Shown: piece after piece, positions 1-6,792 of the stretch | Position numbering within the stretch: the first letter of the stretch is position 1 | Layout of the letters: the number at the start of each line of letters is the position of its first letter | NCBI GenBank assembly: GCA_027016675.1 | Contig: JALUSH010000186.1 | Span: 1 to 9,293 of the forward strand | Source of the DNA: Thermodesulfovibrio sp. | GTDB lineage: Bacteria > Nitrospirota > Thermodesulfovibrionia > Thermodesulfovibrionales > JdFR-85 | DNA length: 9,293 nucleotides | Direction of reading: 5' to 3' | Notes under the pieces: generated by a model | Databases searched by the model: none | What the model was told of the DNA's origin: nothing | What the model saw: the letters and a program-made list of their open reading frames with translations, nothing else | Position numbers and translations under genes: made by a program

Positions 1-10
1 GAGTAGGAGT

Positions 11-91
11 ACAAGGAGCAAGGCACAGGCAGCAGGCAACAACTTAAAGAGAGAAAATTCTTGTCACTTGCCGCTTGTAACTTGCAACTTG
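11..91. repeat. Inverted element made of 7-base-period CARG/CTTG units
   Basis: On the left arm the tetramers CAAG, CAAG, CAGG, CAGG and CAAC begin at 12, 19, 26, 33 and 40, exactly 7 bases apart. On the right arm CTTG begins at 60, 67, 74, 81 and 88, again exactly 7 apart. The arms are symmetric about position 51.5, so each left tetramer faces a right tetramer and four of the five can pair fully (two with one G-U pair). The 3-base linkers vary and mostly do not pair. The loop (about 44-59) is AT-rich. This is seen directly. It looks like a dispersed intergenic repeat whose period and inverted symmetry are kept while the linkers drift. No coding potential is visible and no mechanism can be assigned. 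It may extend left of the window. Confidence 0.75.
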
Positions 92-142
92 AATGCCCTG
101 AGCCGGAAGACCCATCCGTCTGGATAACCTCGCGGGAGGTGC
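92..142 (+). promoter_or_regulatory. 3' end of a cobalamin riboswitch (5' part absent or interrupted)
   Basis: Positions 100-118 match the conserved 3' B12 box of cobalamin riboswitches (family form roughly AGYCMGGAGACCTGCC); here AGCCGGAAGACCC is followed by ATCC. The bases just upstream (GAATGCCCT) resemble the GATGACCC that usually precedes the box. Downstream, ACCTC (127-131) pairs with GAGGT (136-140) around a GCGG loop, in the place of the P13 regulatory hairpin. It covers the Shine-Dalgarno GGAGGT (135-140) of an ATG at 148, the usual arrangement for translational control. The 5' core (P3-P5 and the GCCACTG loop) is not in the window, because the heptad repeat occupies its place. Either the riboswitch is truncated, or the repeat sits inside a peripheral stem and the 5' half lies left of position 1. 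Confidence 0.6.
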
Positions 143-147
143 AATCT

Positions 148-225
148 ATGAATCTCAATACTGCACATCTATTATTACTATCCCTTCTGTTTCCACTGTC
201 TTCTGAAAAAATCCTGATCCGTTAG
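148..225 (+). CDS. 25-codon ORF behind the riboswitch hairpin; gene remnant or leader peptide
   Basis: An ATG at 148 follows GGAGGT (135-140) by 7 bases and runs 25 codons to TAG at 223-225. The predicted peptide has a leucine-rich core (LLLLSLLFPLSS, residues 8-19) that looks like the hydrophobic part of a signal peptide. It lacks a basic n-region, and no mature protein follows. Cobalamin riboswitches often precede genes for exported receptors or transport proteins, so this may be the surviving 5' end of such a gene lost by deletion. It could equally be a chance ORF or a short leader. No continuation of similar character is seen in the other frames before nrdD starts at 330. Confidence 0.35.
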   Translation: MNLNTAHLLLLSLLFPLSSEKILIR

Positions 226-261
226 TATCTTAGCCACAAAAAGGGTTAAGGCTATCTGTGC

Positions 262-291
262 CTGAGGTGCATCTGTACACGTGCATCTCAG
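262..291 (+). promoter_or_regulatory. 11-bp hairpin in the nrdD leader
   Basis: Positions 262-272 pair with 281-291 over 11 base pairs (two of them G-U) around an 8-base loop. The octamer GTGCATCT also occurs as a direct repeat inside it, at 267-274 and 281-288. No T-run follows, so it is not a standard terminator. It ends 25 bases before the nrdD Shine-Dalgarno, where it could act as a 5'-UTR structure or an operator. No NrdR-box consensus was recognised in this leader. The rest of 226-329 holds no other recognisable element. Confidence 0.45.
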
Positions 292-329
292 AGCAGAAAC
301 AGAAAACTTTCTGATAAGGAGGTCAGGAG

Positions 330-2429
330 ATGTTTAAGCACATACTGAAGAGAGATGGAAAAAAGGTAAGATTCAATGCAGAAAAGATCACCAATGCAAT
401 TGCAAAGGCAGGTACTGCCACTGGAGAGTTTGACTACAGTATTGCCAGGATGTTAACCCTCAAGGTACTCAGCCTGGCAGAGGATGTGATGAGGGACGGG
501 ATTCCCACTGTTGAAGAGATACAGGATATAGTGGAAGAGGTGCTTCTTTCATCAGTCTACAGAAAAACCGCCAAGGCATATATACTCTATCGTGAACAGC
601 ATGCACGCATCAGGGAGATCACCACAAAGGCAGATATAGACCTGGTTGACCAGTATCTGAGGCAACTTGACTGGCAGGTCCAGGAAAACAGCAATATGGC
701 CTTTTCCCTTCAGGGGCTTAACAACTACATATCCTCCGAAGTAAGCAAGATATACTGGCTTAACAAGATTTATCCTCCTGAGATTAGAAATGTTCACATT
801 AACGGAGATATTCACATTCACGACCTGAACATCCTGTCGGTTTATTGTGTTGGCTGGGATCTGCTTGACCTGTTACGAGAAGGCTTCAGAGGTGCTCCAG
901 GGAAGGTGGAAAGCTCTCCTGCCAGGCATTTCCGCAGTGCCCTTGGCCAGGTTGTAAACTTCTTCTACACCCTTCAGGGAGAGGCAGCAGGGGCCCAGGC
1001 ATTTTCAAACTTTGATACTCTTCTGAGCCCATTCATCAGGTACGATAACCTTTCCTACAGAGAAGTTAAACAGGCCCTTCAGGAGTTCGTATTCAATATA
1101 AATGTACCCACAAGGGTTGGCTTCCAGACCCCCTTCACGAACATCACCCTTGACCTCAGGGTGCCCTCTACTCTCAAAGACCATCCAGTAATAATAGGTG
1201 GCAAACCCATGGCTGAAACCTATGGTGATTTTCAGAAGGAGATGGACATCTTCAACAGAGCCTTTCTTGAGGTGATGCTTGAAGGTGATGCCAGGGGAAG
1301 GGTCTTTACCTTTCCAATCCCCACATACAACATTACAGAGGACTTCGACTGGAACAATCCAAACATGGAGCTCCTCTGGAAGGTAACTGCCAGATACGGT
1401 ATACCCTATTTTTCTAATTTCGTCAATTCCGATATGAGACCAGAGGATGCAAGGTCAATGTGTTGCAGGCTCAGACTTGACAATCGTCAGTTAAGAAAAA
1501 GAGGCGGAGGTCTTTTTGGAGCAAACCCTTTGACAGGCTCTATCGGTGTGGTCACGATCAATCTGCCAAGACTCGGTTACATTGCATCTGATGAAGAAGA
1601 ATTCTTCTCTCTCCTTGATCGGATGATGTTACTTGCCAGAGAAAGCCTTGAGATAAAGAGAAAGGTACTTGAGAGATTTACTGAAGGAGGCCTGTACCCA
1701 TATGCAAGGTTTTATTTAAGAGATGTAAAAGAGAGATTTGGTCGGTACTGGCAGAATCACTTCTCCACCATAGGTCTTATTGGAATGAATGAGGCGTGTC
1801 TGAATCTCTTCGGGAAAGGGATTGCCTCTGAAGAAGGAAAGACACTATCAATAAATCTCCTTGAACATATGAGACAGAGACTCAGGGAATTCCAGGAAAT
1901 CACGGGAAATATCTACAACCTTGAAGCCACACCTGCTGAGGGCACCTCTTACAGGCTTGCCAGGCTTGACAAGGAAAAGTATCCTGACATCATCTGTGCC
2001 AATGAAGAACAGTTCAGGAACCAGAAAGCTGAACCTTTCTACACCAACTCGACCCATCTGCCCGTCCAGTATTCAGAGGATATCTTTGAAGTGCTTGAGC
2101 ATCAGGACCCCCTTCAGCAGAGATACACAGGCGGCACAGTGCTTCACCTCTATATTGGTGAAAAAATAGAGGATGCATCAACAGTCAAAGGACTCGTGAA
2201 AAAGGTTTGCGAGAACTACCATCTACCTTATTTCACAATAACGCCCACATTCAGTGTGTGTCCTGAAGATGGATACATTGCTGGTGAACACAGAGAATGC
2301 CCAAAATGCAAAGGAGAAACAGAGATATATTCGAGAATCGTGGGATATCTTCGTCCTGTAAAACAATGGAACGTGGGCAAGAAAGAGGAGTTCAAACTCA
2401 GAAAGGAGTATAACCTTTCATGCGTATAG
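330..2429 (+). CDS. nrdD: Anaerobic (class III) ribonucleoside-triphosphate reductase
   Basis: This glycyl-radical enzyme reduces ribonucleotides to deoxyribonucleotides without oxygen, in the cytoplasm. Its 699 residues are a normal length for an ATP-cone-bearing NrdD. An N-terminal ATP-cone (about 3-95, starting HILKRDGKKVRF) is the allosteric nucleotide site. The catalytic barrel contains the active-site pair MCCRL (C378-C379) and GGGLFGANPLTGSIG just after it. The C-terminal radical loop has RIVGYL with glycyl-radical residue G672 and WNVGKKEEF behind it. Just before that is a zinc-site-like module with C644, C657 and C660; the position that is the second Cys in the usual CxxC pair is D647. 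The start is supported by AAGGAGGT at 316-323, 6 bases upstream. The gene overlaps nrdG by 10 bases, so the enzyme and its activase are translationally coupled. Assignment is firm; the reductant used (formate or a thiol protein) cannot be told. Confidence 0.96.
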   Translation: MFKHILKRDGKKVRFNAEKITNAIAKAGTATGEFDYSIARMLTLKVLSLAEDVMRDGIPTVEEIQDIVEEVLLSSVYRKTAKAYILYREQHARIREITTKADIDLVDQYLRQLDWQVQENSNMAFSLQGLNNYISSEVSKIYWLNKIYPPEIRNVHINGDIHIHDLNILSVYCVGWDLLDLLREGFRGAPGKVESSPARHFRSALGQVVNFFYTLQGEAAGAQAFSNFDTLLSPFIRYDNLSYREVKQALQEFVFNINVPTRVGFQTPFTNITLDLRVPSTLKDHPVIIGGKPMAETYGDFQKEMDIFNRAFLEVMLEGDARGRVFTFPIPTYNITEDFDWNNPNMELLWKVTARYGIPYFSNFVNSDMRPEDARSMCCRLRLDNRQLRKRGGGLFGANPLTGSIGVVTINLPRLGYIASDEEEFFSLLDRMMLLARESLEIKRKVLERFTEGGLYPYARFYLRDVKERFGRYWQNHFSTIGLIGMNEACLNLFGKGIASEEGKTLSINLLEHMRQRLREFQEITGNIYNLEATPAEGTSYRLARLDKEKYPDIICANEEQFRNQKAEPFYTNSTHLPVQYSEDIFEVLEHQDPLQQRYTGGTVLHLYIGEKIEDASTVKGLVKKVCENYHLPYFTITPTFSVCPEDGYIAGEHRECPKCKGETEIYSRIVGYLRPVKQWNVGKKEEFKLRKEYNLSCV

Positions 2430-3133
2430 GAGGACTACATAAGCATTCGCTGATTGACTATCCGGACCGGATTGCGGCGGTGGTCTTTACACAGGGCTGT
2501 AACTTCCGATGCCCTTACTGTCATAATCCGTCCCTTGTTTATCCCGAGCAGTATGGACCTGTAATTGACACTGAAGAGGTGCATGGTTTTCTTCAGAAAA
2601 GACATGGACTGCTTGATGGAGTTGTTATCACCGGTGGCGAGCCCTTACTGCAGCAAGACCTTGAGCAATTTATCCTGTCTGTAAAGCGTATGGGTTATAA
2701 GGTGAAACTTGATACCAACGGCTCGATGCCTGAGAGGCTTCAGGCCCTTTTGAGTAACGGACTTGTAGATTATGTGGCAATGGACTACAAGGCCCCCCTC
2801 AGGGCATATCACAGGGTTGTCAGAGTTAAGGTAGATGCAGAGTTGATCAAACGTTCTATCAACTACATAACAAGTTCAGGAATCAACTATGAATTGAGAA
2901 CAACTCTCCACAGCGGACTCTGCATGAGTAGTGTTCTGGATATGATAGCCGAGTTGAGACAGATGAGGGTTGAGTTCTACTATCTCCAGATGTTTGTTCC
3001 TTTCGACGGATGCGACAGGAGTCTTGTACCTCATGAATTTGATATGGAGATACTTAAAAAATATCTGCTCTTTAATTTCTATCGTAGCGGTATCAGAAAT
3101 CTTGAGGAGGAGGAACTCTCTGTCCATGATTGA
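2420..3133 (+). CDS. nrdG: Anaerobic ribonucleotide reductase activating protein (radical SAM)
   Basis: NrdG uses a [4Fe-4S] cluster and S-adenosylmethionine to generate the glycyl radical on NrdD. The radical-SAM cluster motif is CNFRCPYC (C27, C31, C34), preceded by VVFTQG. The SAM-binding GGEP motif is at residues 72-75 (ITGGEPLLQQ), and KLDTNG follows as the next conserved strand. At 237 residues it is the longer activase form, distinct from the roughly 155-residue E. coli type. The first 20 residues (GLHKHSLIDYPDRIAAVVF) match the N-terminus typical of that longer group. The start at 2420 lies within the last codons of nrdD, with AAGGAG at 2402-2407 upstream. Its stop overlaps the next gene (cbiK) by 8 bases. 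Family membership is clear from the motifs, and the nrdD partner fixes the substrate. Confidence 0.94.
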   Translation: MRIGGLHKHSLIDYPDRIAAVVFTQGCNFRCPYCHNPSLVYPEQYGPVIDTEEVHGFLQKRHGLLDGVVITGGEPLLQQDLEQFILSVKRMGYKVKLDTNGSMPERLQALLSNGLVDYVAMDYKAPLRAYHRVVRVKVDAELIKRSINYITSSGINYELRTTLHSGLCMSSVLDMIAELRQMRVEFYYLQMFVPFDGCDRSLVPHEFDMEILKKYLLFNFYRSGIRNLEEEELSVHD

Positions 3134-3968
3134 GAGAAAACTCAGAAAACCTGTCCTGAAAGAGGACCCTGCAATTATTATTGCCCTTTTTGGCAGCACT
3201 CACAGGGGCAGAGTGGTCTATGAACTCTTTGAAAAAGAGCTATATGAAACCTTCCCTGACAGTCGACTCCTGTGGGCATTTACATCTGAGATCATAAGAC
3301 AAAAAACAGGCCATCCAGGGATACTGCAGGCATTATCAGAGGCCGAGGCAGAAGGTTACAGAAAGGCAGTTGTTCAACCGATTCATATATTCCCTGGCAC
3401 AGAGTACCAGATACTTTACGACCTATGCAAGACCTTTCCTGGAATGAGGGTAATTGTGGGTGAAACACTCCTGCACAGATGGCATTATCTGGACCATGTT
3501 ATTGAGATTGTTTCTACAGATTTTCTCCCTCCACAGGAAGGAATAAATATTCTTGTTGCTCATGGAACCCCTCTTACAGCAGACCCTGCTAACATCCTTT
3601 ACATTGGACTTGATCATTTATTGAAAACCCGATACCGCAATGTGCATCTCTGCAGTGTTGAAGGGTTTCCTGACAGAGATACCGTTTTTTCTGATATTGC
3701 TGAACGTATTCCCCATGAAAAGAGAAGTAAATTCAGGGTCAGGCTCATACCTTTCATGTTTGTAGCTGGTAAACATGCAGAAGAGGATCTGATGGGCAGG
3801 GAAGAAAGCTATGCCACTGTACTTGGTCGCATGGGTTTTGATGTGGAGATTGCAACTACGGAACATAATGGAAACAACTACCCGAAAGGATTAGGATTTT
3901 ACAGGGAGGTGAGAGACTTATTTGTTGAGAGACTGAAGAAGACCGTTGAATTAATGGGGTTTTATTAG
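3126..3968 (+). CDS. cbiK: Sirohydrochlorin cobaltochelatase, CbiK type
   Basis: CbiK inserts Co(II) into sirohydrochlorin in the anaerobic cobalamin pathway. The 280-residue product follows the Salmonella CbiK pattern: IIALFGSTHRG near the N-terminus, QPIHIFPGTEYQ (H87), LVAHG (H146, catalytic His position), SVEGFP (E179, metal-ligand Glu position) and FVAGKHAEEDL (H217, second catalytic His). All three ligand positions known for CbiK are kept. No signal peptide is seen, so it should be cytoplasmic, unlike the periplasmic CbiK of Desulfovibrio. I chose ATG 3126, which overlaps nrdG by 8 bases and follows the purine-rich GAGGAGGAGG (3104-3113). An in-frame ATG at 2970 would add 52 residues lying wholly inside nrdG, without resemblance to the family. 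Related chelatases can insert iron or nickel, so the metal is inferred from family. Confidence 0.88.
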   Translation: MIERKLRKPVLKEDPAIIIALFGSTHRGRVVYELFEKELYETFPDSRLLWAFTSEIIRQKTGHPGILQALSEAEAEGYRKAVVQPIHIFPGTEYQILYDLCKTFPGMRVIVGETLLHRWHYLDHVIEIVSTDFLPPQEGINILVAHGTPLTADPANILYIGLDHLLKTRYRNVHLCSVEGFPDRDTVFSDIAERIPHEKRSKFRVRLIPFMFVAGKHAEEDLMGREESYATVLGRMGFDVEIATTEHNGNNYPKGLGFYREVRDLFVERLKKTVELMGFY

Positions 3969-3982
3969 TGGCATTCTGCCAC
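3968..3982 (+). other. Small hairpin overlapping the cbiK stop codon
   Basis: GTGGCA (3968-3973) and TGCCAC (3977-3982) form a perfect 6-bp stem with a TTC loop, starting at the last base of the cbiK stop codon. There is no T-run. It may help protect or pause the transcript, but could be incidental. Confidence 0.35.
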
Positions 3983-4000
3983 ACTTAACTCTCCTTCAGT

Positions 4001-4025
4001 CAGGGGGAGAAAATATCTCCCCCTG
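4001..4025 (+). terminator. 10-bp perfect hairpin between cbiK and the receptor gene
   Basis: CAGGGGGAGA (4001-4010) pairs perfectly with TCTCCCCCTG (4016-4025) around an AAATA loop. It sits in the 101-base gap between cbiK and the TonB-dependent receptor, and is the only strong transcript-ending candidate in the window. The bases after it (TATAAAAGTTT) form only a poor T-tract, so intrinsic termination may be partial. It could instead be a boundary that stabilises mRNA ends or attenuates readthrough into the receptor operon. No clear promoter was recognised between it and the start at 4070. Confidence 0.5.
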
Positions 4026-4069
4026 TATAAAAGTTTAAAAAGAATCAAATTGCTAAGGAGGCATGAGAT

Positions 4070-6058
4070 ATGAAGATACTTGTTTCTATTATTTCTATAC
4101 TGATCAGTGTCATCATGTTAAACCCCGTGGTGTCGTATGCAGAAGAGCTTTACACCCTTGAGGACATTGTAGTTACAGCAACAAGGGTAGAAGAACCAAA
4201 GAAGGATGTTCCAGCATCTGTACAGATGATTACCCAGGAGGACATCAGAAACTCCACTGCTCAGAACGCAGGCGATCTGATTGCAGAGGCAGGTACAGGT
4301 CATGTCCATAAGTATCCTGGAGTCCTAACCGGCAGAATCAGTCTCAGGGGGTTCTCAACAGATCTCTTCAGTCCCCTTAAAAGCAGAGTACTCATCCTGA
4401 TAAACGGCCATTATGCCGGCACAGTGAATCTTGCAAAGATACCTGTTGAGGATATCGAGAGGATAGAAATTGTCAAGGGGCCAGGATCTGTACTTTATGG
4501 CTCTCAGGCCATGGGTGGAGTGATAAACATAATCACAAAGCGTATCAGAGAAGAAGGTCTTCATGCTTCCTTCAGTGGAGAGATAGGCTCCTGGGATTAC
4601 TGGAAATCACAGGCTGAGGCTGGTCTGAAGAAAGGGCCTTTTGATCTCTACTTTACAGCAAGCCGATCTTCAAGAGATAACTATTATACAAAAGACTATG
4701 GTGAGATAAAAAATACTTCTTATGATGATGAAACAGTCTCTCTGAGACTGGGATACTCCTTTACAAAGGAACATCACCTCTCTGTCGGTGTACAACATTG
4801 GCGAGGTTGGGATATCGGTTCCCCGGGCGCAATATACGCACCTGACCCTGACAATTATTCTGACAAGGAACGTAATGGGCTGGATTTGAACTACACGTTT
4901 AATACATTGAAGATAGGTTATTACCTGATAAAGGACAAAGACGAATGGCACGGTGGCATGACAAGAGGTCCGGGAAACTCCAGTATCACAATCAAAAAGA
5001 CCAATACCATGGGTGCCTCCGTACAGAAGACATTTAACTTCGGCTTTATTCGTCTGGTTACAGGTGCTGACTGGAACAGGATAAAGATCACATCTTCAAG
5101 AAACACAGGTGCCCCTTACTTCCCAAATTCGAGGTACAGCAGCTACGGAGTATTTACAGAGGCAAGGTCAGAATTTATGGAAAAGAAACTCCTTCTCAAT
5201 ATTGGAATCAGGTATGATTACTTCAAGAACGAGATTCTTTCCACCAATGGATTGTCTGTAAATCCGCGGGATGAGAATATTGACCATATTACAGTACGGG
5301 GTGGCGTTGTGTATGCCATAAACGATGCCTTCAGATTCAAGGCGAACATAGGGACTGCCTTCAGGGCACCTGCCCCTGACGAACTTGCTACAGACTATGT
5401 ATCATCATGGGGCACCCATTATCTGGGCAATCCAGATCTTAACCCCGAGAAGAGTACCACTTATGAGGCAGGCATTGAATATTCCAGCAGGCCTCTGAGG
5501 GCTGATTTCACATTTTTCCACAGTAGATTTAAGGACAAGATACTGAACTACTATAATACAAACCTCTCCGCCATGACATGGAAGAATGTGGATGGTGCTA
5601 CTGTGCAGGGATGGGAAATGAATCTTGCCTATGATATTGGGTATGCTGCAGGATTGAACATGATCATTGAACCCTTTGCAAATGTTACCTACCATACCAG
5701 ATACTCGGCAAAGGATGAAGACGAAATCAGCAAGTACGGAAAAACACTTCTTTATACACCAAAATGGACTGGTGCATTTGGTATAAGGGCAATGGGCCAG
5801 AGATGGGATATGAGGTTGATAGCAAATTATACAGGAGATGAAAGGGTCATGGATTGGAATAGGACATCTCCAACCTATGGACAGGTTGTGAAGAAAGGAG
5901 ACTTCACGGTTGTGAACCTGAAAGGTTCATACAGGGTGCATAAAAATATAGAATTCACAGCCTCGGTAGAAAACCTTCTAAATAGAGCATACGAGTATGT
6001 TTTGGGCTATCCAATGCCTAAGAGAACATACTATGCAGGGCTTCGTATAGTTTTCTGA
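4070..6058 (+). CDS. TonB-dependent outer-membrane receptor (haem/cobalamin-type)
   Basis: This is a 662-residue outer-membrane active-transport barrel. A signal peptide (about 1-24) ends VVSYA before EE. A TonB box resembling that of BtuB follows (DIVVTATR, 32-39). The plug domain (about 45-160) includes SLRGF, RVLILINGHY, IERIEIVKGPGSVLYG and GGVINIITKR. The rest is the 22-strand barrel, with LNPEKSTTYEAGIEY in the mid region and the C-terminal GLRIVF ending in the Phe needed for barrel assembly. FRAP (431-434), H450 and NPDL (454-457) together resemble the FRAP/NPNL box with an intervening His of haem receptors, and the plug carries H78 and H80. The RBS AAGGAGG (4055-4061) is 8 bases upstream. 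The downstream ExbB/ExbD-like and CobN-like genes suggest the ligand is a tetrapyrrole. Overall layout is also like BtuB, so haem versus corrinoid is open. Confidence 0.9.
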   Translation: MKILVSIISILISVIMLNPVVSYAEELYTLEDIVVTATRVEEPKKDVPASVQMITQEDIRNSTAQNAGDLIAEAGTGHVHKYPGVLTGRISLRGFSTDLFSPLKSRVLILINGHYAGTVNLAKIPVEDIERIEIVKGPGSVLYGSQAMGGVINIITKRIREEGLHASFSGEIGSWDYWKSQAEAGLKKGPFDLYFTASRSSRDNYYTKDYGEIKNTSYDDETVSLRLGYSFTKEHHLSVGVQHWRGWDIGSPGAIYAPDPDNYSDKERNGLDLNYTFNTLKIGYYLIKDKDEWHGGMTRGPGNSSITIKKTNTMGASVQKTFNFGFIRLVTGADWNRIKITSSRNTGAPYFPNSRYSSYGVFTEARSEFMEKKLLLNIGIRYDYFKNEILSTNGLSVNPRDENIDHITVRGGVVYAINDAFRFKANIGTAFRAPAPDELATDYVSSWGTHYLGNPDLNPEKSTTYEAGIEYSSRPLRADFTFFHSRFKDKILNYYNTNLSAMTWKNVDGATVQGWEMNLAYDIGYAAGLNMIIEPFANVTYHTRYSAKDEDEISKYGKTLLYTPKWTGAFGIRAMGQRWDMRLIANYTGDERVMDWNRTSPTYGQVVKKGDFTVVNLKGSYRVHKNIEFTASVENLLNRAYEYVLGYPMPKRTYYAGLRIVF

Positions 6059-6069
6059 GAGGAGATGTT

Positions 6070-6792
6070 TTGGAAAATCATCTGAATATATTGCTCTGGG
6101 TTGTGGGTATGATCTTTAGCCTTGGTGTGTTTTCCGCTAAGGTAGGACTTGGTCTTGGCATGTCTCGTGCTAAGGTCAGGCAGGTGGCCCTTACTTATGG
6201 GGGCTACCTGCTAATCTTCCTTTTACTTGCAATGGCAGAAGATAGAATCATTCTGCGCCTTGAACTTTTGTTGAAAAAAGGTCCTTATATACATGCAATA
6301 GTTGCAATAGGTTTCATTTTATGGGCAATATATGTGCTTCTTACTACTGGTAGAATGTCCAACTGTAGGCATTCCAGCAGTCGTAATAATAAAACATCTC
6401 TGCTTCTTCTTATTATTCCATGTCCTGTGTGTATCACAGCCATGGCTTACTCCACATGGGCAGCCGTGGCAATGACAAACATGAAACCAATTAAGGTTGC
6501 TCTTCTGCTTTCATCTTTATTCCTCAGTATTTCTACCATTGTGCTTTTAATTTCCAGATGGTTTAAAGGTGGAACCGGCTTAGGACTTTCCTATAGCCTG
6601 TTTATTGTAGGGGCATACTTTCTTTTGTCACTGGTGGTCCCTTCTATAATTCAGCAAGCAGAGGCTGTTTACAGAAGTTTTTCTTCCACAAAGATAACAT
6701 TATTGAATAGACAGGATATAATGGGGACTTTTGCAGTGATACTGTTTTCAGTATTTACTGGGTTTATCTTAAGTAAAAGAGACAGGAAATGA
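6070..6792 (+). CDS. Seven-helix DUF2162-type membrane protein (putative transporter)
   Basis: This is a 240-residue inner-membrane protein with about seven hydrophobic helices (roughly 5-27, 37-55, 70-92, 106-135, 137-162, 170-195 and 216-236). Helix 4 begins with IPCPVC, giving a CxxC pair (C118, C121) at or in the membrane. I recognise the overall pattern as the DUF2162 family, found next to CobN and MotA/ExbB-like genes; its function is not established. The CxxC could bind metal or carry thiol redox chemistry. Translation appears to start at TTG 6070, 11 bases after the receptor stop, with GAGGAG (6059-6064) 5 bases upstream; no in-frame ATG is nearer. It overlaps the following channel subunit by 4 bases (ATGA), indicating coupling. 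Family call is from memory of the motif and context, so moderate. Confidence 0.72.
   Translation: MENHLNILLWVVGMIFSLGVFSAKVGLGLGMSRAKVRQVALTYGGYLLIFLLLAMAEDRIILRLELLLKKGPYIHAIVAIGFILWAIYVLLTTGRMSNCRHSSSRNNKTSLLLLIIPCPVCITAMAYSTWAAVAMTNMKPIKVALLLSSLFLSISTIVLLISRWFKGGTGLGLSYSLFIVGAYFLLSLVVPSIIQQAEAVYRSFSSTKITLLNRQDIMGTFAVILFSVFTGFILSKRDRK

Noticed and set aside
11..91. CRISPR array from regularly spaced repeats
   Set aside because: The repeated unit is 4 bases with 3-base spacers and inverts halfway, far from CRISPR repeat and spacer lengths; no cas genes are present.
262..291. Rho-independent terminator in the nrdD leader
   Set aside because: The stem is not followed by a T-run and nrdD begins shortly after with a good ribosome binding site.
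552..821. Minus-strand ORF of 89 codons
   Set aside because: It lies entirely antisense to the ATP-cone and following part of nrdD, and its translation shows no recognisable domain.
1921..2169. Plus-strand 82-codon ORF within nrdD
   Set aside because: An out-of-frame shadow of the well-supported nrdD frame, with no plausible protein character.
2970..3125. Extended start for cbiK giving a 332-residue protein
   Set aside because: The extra 52 codons lie entirely within nrdG in another frame and do not resemble the chelatase family, while ATG 3126 places the family start close to the N-terminus.
3969..4069. A cobalamin riboswitch before the receptor gene
   Set aside because: The 101-base gap is too short for the aptamer and contains no B12-box sequence; only two simple hairpins and a Shine-Dalgarno are seen.
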